Under the pieces are notes generated by a model. It was not told where the DNA came from, did no database searches, and saw only the letters and a list, made by a program, of their open reading frames with translations. Both the position numbers and the translations under genes were made by a program. Of a stretch of DNA of 64,000 nt, positions 43,341 through 54,427 are shown piece after piece. The stretch covers positions 5,084,001-5,148,000 of the forward strand of contig OY755171.1 of NCBI GenBank assembly GCA_963576735.1. The letters are read 5' to 3'. The stretch's first letter is position 1, and the number at the start of each line of letters is the position of its first letter. This DNA comes from Bedellia somnulentella (Eukaryota; Arthropoda; Insecta; Lepidoptera; Bedelliidae).

Positions 43341-43784
43341 CTACATCATCACAAATTAAACACTTTTCCAACATGTTGAAATGTCACATCGAAAAACAAA
43401 AACACAACTCGTGATTGGTTGGCGGTTACCTTGCCGCCCGACGACGCCACAGGAGCGCGGCGTGCGTGCTACCAGTTTGATAATAAACTCGTTAATTATT
43501 GATCCTAGCGAAAAAATGCATATAACCTTTTTTGTAGAGAATTTTATGTAGATTACTTGAATAGAAGATCTTTTTTTGTTGTGAGCTACCGTTTTCGAGT
43601 TATTGAAAAAAAATCTGAAAAAGGGACCTTTACACCCCCCCTTACCCGTTAGCTTCACCCCCACCCATCAGTACTTTGAGTATATTGCTTCAGACACCAT
43701 TTCCTACAACTATGCCAAAAATCGCCTTTACACGAATTATTTCCCCTATTTGGCAGTTTTTGGTCTTCATTGAGTGAACTATTA

Positions 43785-44578
43785 ATGTATAGTAATATAA
43801 ATTATAACTGAGTAAGAATTGACCGTCTTTCCTGTGTTTCCAGCTTTAAATAGCCAACATCAACTTCAAAAATCATATTTCTTCCTACCGTGAGATTCAA
43901 GCCTACAATGCTCAGACCAGGGTTTATCTCAAAGACTTCGATGCGAGGTAGAAACACTAATCGTCTTACTTTTAGAAAATAACATCAATACATGTTGATA
44001 TTTTTGTGCGCGTTTCTCCAGGGATCCAATTAAAAGTCTTCTGCTGTATATATTTCGTTAGACTTAAATGTATATACAGAATGAACATAACCAAAGCCAA
44101 AACCAACAGTAAAATTCTACAAATTTTTATTAAGCGGATACAAAAGCAAAAGATAAAAATCTAAAAAAATCATACTGTCTTTTAACGTCTCACATACAGT
44201 TTGAGTGCAATTATTGTCGTCACCTAAATATTCACAGAATACCTAACGAACTTCCCATATGTGACAATGCGAATATTCTACGGAGCTTCATAATGCAGTC
44301 CGGACATAATCTAACCACGTTTGGCGCTGCATTGACTTTAGTTAACTTTCAGTAGCATGTACCCGTGACACTGTACACTACAAGTCAAATAAAGGAAATA
44401 ATGACCAAAATTTTGTTGTTACTACGAAACTCCCAAAAATATATATTTAAAAAAACCTGCAAGATTGATGTGTGAAAAGAATTACTGATAATTTTCGAAA
44501 TAACCAAAAGTTATACTGGAAAGAAACCTAAAAAGAAAACAGAGTTCCTCAAAACACGAGAATAAATATAGTTTCGTT
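43785..44578. other. AT-rich DNA without recognisable features
   Basis: No gene or family repeat recognised. Confidence 0.45.
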
Positions 44579-44817
44579 TCGGCTTAGAATAACACTACCC
44601 CATTTTTTCCGGTGGGTGTACGTAAGAGGCCACTAACGGTATTGGGGCCTTTAAGGGATTGTTGGGCGATTCGATTGGAGACCCATTACCAACACAACCT
44701 TTATTTTTACCATCTTTTCCCCACTCACATTTCCAAAAGTGGCTGAGAAATTTCTAATTCCTTAGCTCTGGCTCTCCATTCTAGGGATTCATAGCCGTGA
44801 GTATATGTATGTATGTA
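44579..44817 (+). mobile_element. SINE-A copy
   Basis: From TCGGCTTAGAATAACACTAC to AGCCGTGAGTATATGTATG. The first 10 bases of the family are missing. Confidence 0.9.
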
Positions 44818-45128
44818 GGAATATAATATCCAATCGAATGTTATAAAATATACTCGTAATTTGAGTCTTCACTTTTAGGACCATCAATGTTAAGTTTATA
44901 ACCAAAAGGTGTATTGCTCCTTCACAGTTTTAGAAAAAAACGTAATATTGCGTAATAAGAAAGTATCTGAGGGAGGTGTTGTCTAAGTTCTGTTTGGGGA
45001 GTCAACTTAACGCGTAAATCAACTTATAATGTTCTATTACTCTATAAGGATTCCAGTGCATTGAAAATACCGAAAACTATACTGAAAGTAAATTAGTGAA
45101 AGAGACACACCAAATTTGCCATGTAGAT

Positions 45129-45371
45129 TCGGCTTAGAATGTTGCTACCCCTTTCTACCCACGGGTGTCGTAAGAGGCAACTAAGGGTATTGGGGCTTTT
45201 TATTGGATTTTTGAGCGATGCGGTTGGAGACCCTTCACTAAAAACCTTTATTTTACCAACTTTTCCCCACTCAACTTCCAAAAGTGGCTGAGGAATTTAT
45301 AATACCTGGCTGCTCTGGCTACCCCTTTTAGGGAATTATAGCCGTGAGTATGTGTATGTATGTATGTACAC
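45129..45371 (+). mobile_element. SINE-A copy
   Basis: From TCGGCTTAGAATGTTGCTAC to GCCGTGAGTATGTGTATG. All internal blocks are present. Confidence 0.9.
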
Positions 45372-45640
45372 ACCAAATTGGAGGTCACCGATATAAGAGG
45401 AATAAAAGTTCATTAGTGAAAATATTGATGAATTAAAACTAATTTAAAAAGGTTAGCCGGGATCATACAAAGGCACGGTAGTTTCACCTACACAATGGGA
45501 ATAAATGGTTTGAGTATATATATGTAACCGTACCAAATATATTGGCCTACACACGAGCACTTTGCATTTTTAAGACCGTATCTTGGCAAATAATATTGAT
45601 TTTCTGAATACTTTGTTGTTATAGTGTATATTATTGTGTA

Positions 45641-45885
45641 GCTGTGTAGTGTCGGCTTAGAATAACACTACCCCATTTCTTCCGGTGGGTGTACGTAAGA
45701 GGCGACTAACGGTATTGGGGCTTTTAAAGGATTTTTGGGCGATTGGAGACCCATCACCAAAATACTTTATTTTACCATCTTTTCCCCACTTCACTTTCCA
45801 AAAGAGGCTGAGGAATTTTTAATTCCTTAGCTCTGGCTACCCCTTCTAGGGATTTATAGCCGTGAGTATATGTATGTATGTATGT
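45641..45885 (+). mobile_element. SINE-A copy, full length
   Basis: GCTGTGTAGTGTCGGCTTAG to the (TATG)n tail. TTTGTTGTTATA follows the tail and also occurs at 45613-45624, 16 bases before the start. This is a possible target duplication with extra bases at the 5' junction. Confidence 0.9.
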
Positions 45886-46929
45886 TTGTTGTTATATACC
45901 TCGATATTTAATTCTGGTATGCAAAATTCACAATGCATTGTCTGGTCCGGTCCTCGAACCGCAATAAGCCATTGGATATAATATATGCTTTTTGGGATGT
46001 GTCAAGTTCCCCGATTTTTCAAGGATCTATTTCGCTTCGTAGTTACAACCTTTACGTAGCTTAAGTTTAAGAATTAATTAGAAATGCCCAAAAACTATGC
46101 ACCACAGTATACATCTGGGCAAACTAGATGCGGAAGTGACAAGATACAAACAGCCGTGTTCAGCTACCGCCAGCATTGTTTGCCGCGTTTTTGTTTCGAA
46201 TAAAAAGCAAGTGAAATGAACATCAGCCTGCATTCATAAACGTGACTGACATTCTAGTCGAGCAGTATAGTGAGAAAATATCAATTATTTAACCAACACA
46301 ATTCTTTTAAAGTGGTTATTTAATTTGTCGCAAAGTTTTTGGCGCTATGAAACCTACCTAGCAGGTGCTTCTGCATAACTCTTTATCTATACTTTTTTAT
46401 AAAAATCAAAACCAACTGACTGACCTTAGTATCCAAATACAGCCGAAATGTCTGTGTTGAAATGAAATATGTTTTTGCTGCCTAGGAATTCCCTTTATTA
46501 CGTAAGTGAGAACTAAGAAAGGAATTTTGGTTTTTTTTACCCTTAGGGCGGCAAAATAGGGGTGTGAAGCATTTGTGTTACTTCTTTGATAACGTTAAAT
46601 ATAGTATCAGAAGTACACAAATTTATCAAGTATGTTTATGATTACATGTTTCAATGATTTTTGTTTGGAGAACGCCCACATTTTCCCTTAAAAGGATGGA
46701 ATACAGAGGTAAAGTTTGTGTAAAAAATCATAATTACTACACCAAAAAGTTTGAAAATCTATACGAGGGTTCTTTTATAACGGACACGAGCACTTAATAA
46801 AGATTTGAGGAGGAGATAAAAACTGGAATGAATATTTAAGATACAATTTAAAATAAACCTCTTAGTTGGGAGGGCCAGAAACTTGCCTAAGAGGCAAAAT
46901 ATTTGCTGATATAAAAGAAAATATGATTC
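45886..46929. other. AT-rich DNA without recognisable genes
   Basis: A GC-richer part at 46130-46260 has no recognisable coding or repeat content. Confidence 0.45.
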
Positions 46930-47384
46930 TGACACTGTCAAATACAGTATAAATATATATTACTAATAAATAAAGAATAAATAAAGGAAAGAAAAATATT
47001 CCTTAGATATTTAATTATAAAAAAAGGGTTCTAAATATGTACTAAATAAAAACAAAAACCTTTTCTTACTTCAATGACATACTTGTAAGTAATCCATATC
47101 CAACAGAAAACGTGTGAGCCTTCAATCTACATATCAGAAATTCTGGAGGTTTTATATAACAGTCTTGTCCAAACAGCAGCAAAGCTAATATGATTTAAAA
47201 TGCTGCGTCAATATTATATTTGAAGGTTGAATAACACACGCGAACAGCGTTGTTCGTATTACCAAGAGTCTGTAATGAATATTCAAGTCGAAATACTCCG
47301 ATGCGGCATAAATTTTCAGAGGTGTATTGCACAGAAAAATGATTATAAATGTAGAGCGGTTTTTGTCGTTGTCATTCATATATA

Positions 47385-47515
47385 CCTATACTTACGTCAT
47401 TAGTTCCCTTATTTTATATATTATATTATATATTATCCCTTTGGGGTAGGCAGAGATTATCAACCGCTACTTTGCGTAATCCTGGTGACATTCTTGAGCT
47501 TCATTGACATATATC
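47385..47515 (-). repeat. Family B copy
   Basis: CTTACGTCATTAGTTCCCTT, CTTTGGGGTAGGCAGAGATT, ATCAACCGCTACTTTGCG and TAATCCTGGTGACATTCTTG. The duplicate is at 57947-58076. Confidence 0.6.
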
Positions 47516-48010
47516 AATATTTTCTTACATGTTCCTATATTCTTCAATTTTGCATTTTTAAAATCTAAATAATATCTGTTAAATAAATAGCACTTAATGA
47601 GTATTTCTAGTTTGGAAGTAATACATGTAAAATTGCACTTTTAGTAAAATTGTTTTATTAAGCAATGCACGGATAATATTTTTTACTGCATTAAATATAA
47701 GCAATCCAGCCAAGTTTTGTATGGCTAATAAATTGAGCAAAGCGTAATGGATTTTATGTGTAAAATCAAGGTCTTATCTCTCATTAATGAATGTATTGTC
47801 CATTAATAGAACAATTCAAATCAATCTATTATTACTTTCCAAAATACTAAGATACACCAACTCTTGATTCATTATTTTAGTACGGACTGGTATCAGTCAA
47901 GTAAGAAAAAAATGTATATTATTATTATATTTGAATATTTATTTAAATTTCAAATTAATTGCCTAAACCACCTTAAATCTACTTATTCTATAACAGAGTT
48001 CACAGACACT

Positions 48011-48616
48011 TCACTGATCACTCACAATCCTATCTTTTAAACGCAAGAACTTAGTTCTGTCTAGTCCTTTTGTTAATATATCAGCGATATTTTCATTGGT
48101 TGGACAATAGTAAACCTCAATCTTATTCTGCACAATTTTCTCTTTAATAAAATGATATTTAACATCTATATGTTTACTTCTTCTATTCAGGATTCCATTC
48201 TTAATCAAAACAATTGCAGATTGATTGTCAACATACAGTTCAGTTTTAGGTAATACTCCTGTAATTTCGTTATACAAACTCTGAATATACATTAAATCTT
48301 TTATACACTCTGCAGCAGAAATATATTCAGCCTCTGTACTGGAGAGAGCCGTAACTGATTGCTTGCGTGAGCACCAATGAATAGGTCCACCAGCATAGAA
48401 AACAATAAAGCCAGTCGTACTCTTTCTAGTATCTGGATCACCTGCAAAGTCTGCATCACAATAGGCTCTTAAAGTTGTATCATTCCCTCGAACATACCTA
48501 ATACCAGAACTAATTGAACTCTTAATGTATCTAAAAATGCTCTTAATATTTGCAAAATCATTTAAATTCGGACACTCCTGATGTCTACTACAATATCCTA
48601 CATGAAATGACAAATC
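48011..48616 (-). pseudogene. Ty1/copia Pol fragment: RNase H domain
   Basis: An uninterrupted frame of about 200 codons with no ATG at its start. It begins DLSFHVGYCSRHQE, the region just after the reverse transcriptase in copia Pol. It then shows the RNase H domain with catalytic residues in CDADFAGD, SSTEAEY and YVDNQSA, followed by NRRSKHIDVKYHFIKE and NIADILTKGL near the C-terminus. Gag, protease, integrase, the RT palm and both LTRs are missing. The upstream edge is a sharp junction with a truncated SINE-A at 48617, and the sequence is absent from the second copy of the duplicated segment. The open frame suggests that the fragment arrived recently. Confidence 0.9.
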
Positions 48617-48703
48617 TAAAAATACCCCAATACCCTCAGCCGTCTTTTATGATCACCCAGTGTAAAAAAATAGTGTAGTGTATTTCAAGCTGATACTATA
48701 CAA
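48617..48703 (-). repeat. SINE-A 5' part, truncated at the copia junction
   Basis: AATACCCCAATACCCTCAGC to GCTGATACTATACAAC, identical to the 5' part of the full copy at 60022-60267. The other half was lost where the copia fragment begins. Confidence 0.85.
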
Positions 48704-49021
48704 CTAAAAATAATGAATTTTGTAAAACATCACTACCCGTGTGGACCTGGGGCGGTGGTACCACACTTGATCATAACCTAAACAACTTTATATAGTTAAC
48801 ACAAGAATATCCAATTTAAGCTTAAAATGAATTAATAAAACATATATGCTGTTAAGGCAAATTACGTGAGAAAATCAATTTTCTAAAGATTAGCAAAGAT
48901 CAATATTCAGTGCTGTGACTGAAAGCATAATCGAATATTCATTGCGTAATATCGGCTGGAGCATTCAAACTAACAATCCTGTCTACAATAAACAACTGAC
49001 TATATATTGGTGTTATGATGA

Positions 49022-49345
49022 CTAGCCGTGATATCTCAATGGGTAGAATATAGCTTATGGTGCAGACACTGAGATTTGAAGTCCCGGCTAAGGCTTACAC
49101 CATTTTGTCTTTTCCAAAGTCATATGTGTAATTAATTTATTATGGTTTTTAACGGTAAGGGAAACCGTCGTGAGGAAAGCCACATGGCTAAGTGTTCTTA
49201 GAAAAACGGCGATAAGCCTGCCCCCTATCATGTGAGTACACTGTCCATGCAAAACGTGGGTACTCTGAATACCAGGTGAAAAAGTCACTTGATGTTCACA
49301 AGAATTAGTACCTCCGCCGACCCTTTTCAGAATATAGGGCGTGAG
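49022..49345 (+). mobile_element. SINE-C copy, diverged
   Basis: TGATATCTCAATGGGTAGAA head, AACGGTAAGGGAAACCGTCG and GCCTGCCCCCTATCATGTGA, ending GGGCGTGAGCTATTGGG. The duplicate is at 60588-60912. Confidence 0.8.
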
Positions 49346-49439
49346 CTATTGGGTCTGAGGCGTTCATAGAAGCATACAACAAAATGATGTCTTCTAATGT
49401 TAACCCAAAAAAAAAAAACATTTATAAGCATTTATTGGG

Positions 49440-49637
49440 GCTGTGTAGAAAATACGTGCTAAGAATAGCACTACCTCATTTCTTCCGGTGGGTGTACGTA
49501 AAAGGCGACTAACGGTATTGGGGCTTTTAAGGAAATTTTGGGCGATGCGGCTGGAGACCCATCACCAACAACCTTTACTTTACCATATTTTCCTTACTTA
49601 ACTTTCCAAAAGTGGCTGAGGAATTTCTAATTCTAAT
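49440..49637 (+). repeat. SINE-A copy, 3' truncated
   Basis: GCTGTGTAGAAAATACGTGC to GGCTGAGGAATTTCTAATTC. The tail is missing. The duplicate is at 61008-61207. Confidence 0.85.
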
Positions 49638-50289
49638 GTTACAAGATACTAAACTTTCAAAACGATTGGAATTTGGTAAAAAACTGCTAATTAATAATTA
49701 AGGACGTTTTTAAAAAAAAAATAGATACACGTGTATTTAAGAGTCTATGTGTCCTTTTTGTATGTCCCTATTTGAATAAAATAACACATTAAGAGTGTCA
49801 AGTAGAAAAAAAAATTACTACCCACCCCTTTGAAATATAAATACGACACAATATTAAGGTGGATATATTATCAATATGCAAACAAGCTTAGTTTGAATAG
49901 TTTATTATAAATTGGTTTATTAATAAGAACATTTGGTTGCGGCAAGGATACAAATTTGATTCAGAAATATCAGAATTTCTCAGAATCTCGGTATCTACGA
50001 ATATAATATTAGATTTATTAGTTTCCAAGCTTACCTTGGTTTTAATGATTCATAGATGAATTTGATTTCATAGTTAAGTCGTATTTCTCGTTATAATTCG
50101 TATCATAACATAATATGGTTTTATTTATATATGAAATAAGTCGTTGTGTATAATTTCAAGAAATTTAGATAATGCAGTAAAGTAACCAATTCAAAATTCT
50201 ATGGAAATATTGCCATATTCTTCTTCTGCATTATCATGTATTAAGAATTCTTAGTAAAAGATAATTTATATTCCTAGAAGAACCAATTC

Positions 50290-50497
50290 GCCGTGTAGCG
50301 TCGGCTTAGAATAACACTACCCCAATTCTACCCGTGGGTGATCGTAAGAGGCGATGTGGTTGGAGACCCGTCACCGAAAACATTTCTTATTACTATCTTT
50401 TTCCCAATCAACTTCCAAAAGTGTCTGAGGAATTTCGCATTCCAAAGCTTTGGCTACCCCGATAAGGGATTTATAGCCGTGAGTATATGTATGTATG
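50290..50497 (+). mobile_element. SINE-A copy with 12-bp target duplication
   Basis: GCCGTGTAGCGTCGGCTTAG to the TATG tail, with an internal deletion. TAGAAGAACCAA occurs at 50275-50286 and again at 50498-50509. Three extra bases sit between the first copy and the element. Confidence 0.9.
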
Positions 50498-50748
50498 TAG
50501 AAGAACCAAAAAAAAGTGTGCATATTCATGATTAGGTGACTGAAAAAGCAAGTAACGGTGGTACTTAAAATGTTCTTAGTATTAATTTTGAATAGCACTG
50601 CTTCATTTTTTTCCACGAATGTCATGGAAAGGAAACTAACGTGTTAGTATTTCATTGGAATTCCTTTATTAAAGAATTAAAGATCGCATATCATGCTTCC
50701 TTTTCCGTTTCAAAGTACTCTATTTTCTATTTTATGAGTTAAAAGAGT

Positions 50749-50979
50749 ACATACATACATATACTCACGGCTATAAATTCCTAAAAGGGGTAGCCAGAGC
50801 TGAAGATTTGAAAATGCCTCAGCCACTTTTGGAAGTTGAGAGGGGAAAAGATGGTGTGATGGGTCTCCAACCGCATCGCCCAAAAAATCCCTTAAAAAGC
50901 CCCACTACCCTTAGTCGCCTCTTACGTACACCCACGGGAAGAAATGGAGTAGTGCTATTCTAAGCCGACACTACACAGC
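50749..50979 (-). mobile_element. SINE-A copy, near full length
   Basis: ACATACATACATATACTCAC to GCCGACACTACACAGC, with a short deletion around GATGGTGTGATGGGTC. The duplicate is at 62333-62558. Confidence 0.9.
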
Positions 50980-51615
50980 AATTGAGTAAAGTTTTTAAAC
51001 GCATAAGAACCTATATTCTGCTAGTTTTTTATCATTGAAATTTACTCGTAAAATAAATATTAATTCATATTTATAGAAAATGTGCTGGAAAATTTTAGTT
51101 TACCGTTTAAATAAAAATATATCTGCTCCAGAAGAATCATAAAATATGAATCTATAAACCGACTTTCACTCACCCTATAAAAACAATTCTGCAAAAAAAC
51201 ATTTACAGGGCGAATCAATCATGTCGACTCTACCCGACCTATTCTTGAAAACGGAAGATCTCATTTGCATATAAAAGATCAGTATGTGGGCCCGTTTTGG
51301 GTCTGCGTTGGCCTCCTATTATGTAAATCGGAAAGAGGATGAGAAGAAGATACGTTATCCTTACACTGAGATTTCAGTTGCCAATCCAACATCACACAGA
51401 CCTTCAGTTGTGTAAACATCGTTTATAGGATTCGTGCGTTTGATTTTCGGTGCTACTATCAGTTTTCGATTTTATCTATAGGAAATCGTTTTAATAAATA
51501 TTATGTATTTATAGCACTTCCATTAAAATAAGATATCTGATTGGTCAGTTTTTTAATTCTGTAACTTTAAGATGATTTTATCTACTAACACATAATAAAT
51601 TAAAACACATCGACT

Positions 51616-51665
51616 AGTTTGAATGTTTTTGATCATGAAAACCTCATATGGGGATTATTTACTAA
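51616..51665 (+). repeat. Family D end fragment
   Basis: GTTTGAATGTTTTTGATCAT and GAAAACCTCATATGGGGATT. The duplicate is near 63196. Confidence 0.6.
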
Positions 51666-51819
51666 TTTAATTTATTTATTATTTTTATTTATAACATAAA
51701 CTTGTTTTTTAAGTTTTTCATACTACAAGTCCTTTAGATAGATGTACATCTTACGTGTTTATCATATTTTTCAATTTTTTATTGCTTGAACGTAGCTAGA
51801 GAGGTTTGCAAAGATAATG

Positions 51820-51893
51820 AAAAGAGGCGATAGATAGTCTCTACATACCCAAATGGGAACTAACGGCATGAGTAGACTCGTATGTATGTATGC
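51820..51893 (+). repeat. Family B copy
   Basis: GGCGATAGATAGTCTCTACA, AAATGGGAACTAACGGCATG and a TATG tail. The duplicate is at 63402-63468. Confidence 0.6.
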
Positions 51894-52784
51894 CATTTCT
51901 GGATACTGCATATTCAGCATGTAGGCATGCCTTCAAAATTTCTGACCTTATAGATACTATATGTACTTGCAATAAACACGCGAGACTTCATAAAATAAGA
52001 AAATAATGTCGTAGTTATAACAACGATACATGAAATGCAAGTATAATTATAATGAACACTAATAAAATTTAAATTAATCAGTCTGTTTTTACAGACCAGT
52101 AATACATATAGTTATTACTTATCTCTCTTAAACCCAATTAAAATACCTGAACTGCATGTTTCATTAACAAATACAGCTACGCCAAAATATGTCTGACCGA
52201 GGGGTTTCAGCCTACCCTGAATATGGTGATTTGGCAACAGTCCACCACGCGGGTTGGCATATTTCATTTTGTGATAAATTGCTTAAAAAATTGCACATAG
52301 AGCACTCTATATAACCACATAAGTAACAAATCTGTTATGTAATGATAGTTTGTACCAAAAATGTATCTTAATCAATATTTGTATCGAATTTTACTATTAT
52401 TTTTAAATGAAAACTAGAGTCTCACATGGTAAGAGACATTTTTTGCCAACACACATTATTTTTATCTTTGTTTACACAAGACGCTCAGAAACACTCTAGG
52501 GCGCCTACCAAAGGAAAAAATGGTGAATTATCATATATATATCTATGCTGTAAACCCGTTATCCACGCCTCACTTATTTATACTGGAGAAAACTTGTGGC
52601 TTTCTTAAATACTAGTTTTCATTTCACCACTTTGTTTGATTAGATAGTCAACAGATTCAGCTCTCAATGTAGCTGTAACTTTTTTTTTTTTATGAACACA
52701 TATACATAAATACACATATGTATGCATGACATTATATCCATGTAAAAGTATAAAATGCACGTATATAATGTTATATTATGATAT

Positions 52785-53029
52785 ACATACATACATATAC
52801 TCACGGCTATATTTCCCTAGAAGGGGTAGCCAGAGCTAAGGAATTTTAAATTCCTCAGCCGCTTTTGGAAGTTGAGTGGGGAAGAGATGGTAAAAATAAA
52901 GGTTTTTAGTGATGGGTCTCCAACCGCATCGCCCAAAAATCCCTAAAAGCCCCAATACCATTAGTCGCCTCTTACGTACACCCACCGGAAGAAATGGGGT
53001 AGTGCTATTCTAAGCCGGCACTACACAGC
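52785..53029 (-). mobile_element. SINE-A copy, full length
   Basis: ACATACATACATATACTCAC to GCCGGCACTACACAGC, close to the family consensus. Confidence 0.92.
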
Positions 53030-53531
53030 CTTGATATTTTATGATTTTATGAGTTCATAAATAATTAAATATACATATATGCAGTATATACACGATATAA
53101 ATTATGACATGTAGGATTAGAGTCAGAATTTTGATGTATGTTTTTTGAGAGAGTAATAAGTTCCTACACTTAAACATCCCGGATTAGCGGGGGAAGATCC
53201 TTCCAGCGTTTGGACGCTGCAAACTTAGAAAAACCTCGAGATGCAACGGATCGATGCTTCGGTACAATAGCTCTATTTTAAAAAAGTAGTCACTGGATGA
53301 CCATTCCAATTTGTTATATAAATAAGCTGGCAACTCCAGCTTAACAACACAAAAAAAGTGTTTATGTTTATGTCACAAAAAAAGTGTTTATGCGAGGTGT
53401 AATAATGGACGCCCTGTCATGTTCAAGAACATAGTTTATAAAAATAGCAAAACATATATGGATTAGCAGCACAGAAATATTTTATGCCAGCCATTTTTAA
53501 TGCTGCAATTGATATCAAATCAGCTAAATAT
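53030..53531. other. AT-rich DNA without recognisable features
   Basis: A local imperfect duplication (CACAAAAAAAGTGTTTATG twice, near 53350 and 53373) is the only structure noticed. Confidence 0.5.
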
Positions 53532-53603
53532 AGCTGTGAAGTGTCGGCTGAGAACAACACTACCCCTTTGGCTGTTTTTAAGAGGCGGTTAAGGAAATCG
53601 GGT
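53532..53603 (+). repeat. SINE-A 5' fragment
   Basis: AGCTGTGAAGTGTCGGCTGA, AACACTACCCCTTTGG and TTTAAGAGGCGGTTAAGG. Confidence 0.7.
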
Positions 53604-53772
53604 TAATTATATTAACTTGTCTTTTTAGCCACATCAATTAAGATTGATCTAGAGATTTTTTGTTGAGAAAAATGTCTAATCCTCTCTTGTTTATACGTTT
53701 TTTTATTATTCAAAGCAAGAAATAACGATGAAATAAAGGTTTTTAGTATTTTCATCCTTATATGTTCTCAAA

Positions 53773-53980
53773 GCTGTGTAATGTCAGCTTGGATTAGCAA
53801 TACCCCATTTCTTTCCACGGGTCTTTGTAAAAGGCGGCTAAGGGTATTGGGGCATTTTAAACCATTTGGGCGATGTAGTAAGAGACCCATTGGCAAAACC
53901 TTTTGTTATGTTATTTTATCTTTACACTTCCGAAAGTGGCTGAGGTTGAAGCTCTGGCTACCCTTGATGGGGATTTACAG
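53773..53980 (+). repeat. SINE-A copy, diverged
   Basis: AGCTGTGTAATGTCAGCTTG to TTTACAGCCATTAGG without the tail. Confidence 0.8.
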
Positions 53981-54427
53981 CCATTAGGTTGTGTTACAGC
54001 CATTGAAATGATTAAAAAAACTACAAAATAAACTATAAATTAGCGCAAAGCCAAATTTCTACAAAAAATGTAAACATCACCATCTTGCCTACCCATACTC
54101 TGCATTGCACCAAAAAAACATGTCATCGATCGATCGATCAAACAATCCTTAGTGACCTTATAGATCCCATAATTAAAGATTTTGCAATCTTACATTTTTC
54201 GTTTTCTACTTGTCCTTGGCCGAATTGAAAATTTTGAATGGTAGCATTTGCAATTATAGAGGTAATACTCCCGACTAAAATAATAAAATGGTCAGGGTCA
54301 AGGCCTCAGGTTTAAGTATAACAGCGGATAAGTATCATTAAAAAGAAAACCAACCAAAAATATATAGTAATAAATGCAACGGGAATTGTTTAATTCAATA
54401 ATATCAATCGATTCTCTTTTACCTACT

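Larger units (their letters stand above)
42304..43781. mobile_element. TIR element carrying a spliced cysteine-rich gene fragment
   Basis: Inverted repeats of about 280-290 bp (42304-42585 and 43498-43781) begin TAGTCCACTCAATGAAG and TAGTTCACTCAATGAAG. They share long blocks such as GGGGAAATAATTCGTGTAAA and GTGTCTGAAGCAATATACTC. TTA lies outside both ends (42301-42303 and 43782-43784), a likely 3-bp target duplication. The 0.9-kb interior contains two exons of a gene on the minus strand and no transposase that I can recognise. The superfamily is unclear: a 3-bp TTA would suit Harbinger, and the CACT motif near the ends would suit CMC-type elements. Confidence 0.85.
46930..52415. repeat. Large duplicated segment, copy 1
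   Basis: Matches 57535-64000 almost base for base from about 47050 onward (offset 10,562 up to 47937, then about 11,566-11,585 from 48617). Before 47050 the match continues but is weaker. Both copies contain the same SINE-A and SINE-C insertions, so these predate the duplication. This copy alone has the copia fragment and a family D snippet at 46964-46999. Confidence 0.92.

Noticed and set aside
47185..47379. 64-codon frame preserved in both duplicated copies (also 57744-57938)
   Set aside because: Its preservation is explained by the recent duplication. It has no recognisable domain and no flanking gene signals.
54124..54142. CATCGATCGATCGATC run as a possible hAT-MITE remnant
   Set aside because: It shares only the CGATCGAT simple motif with the element at 25.3-26.1 kb; the flanks do not match.
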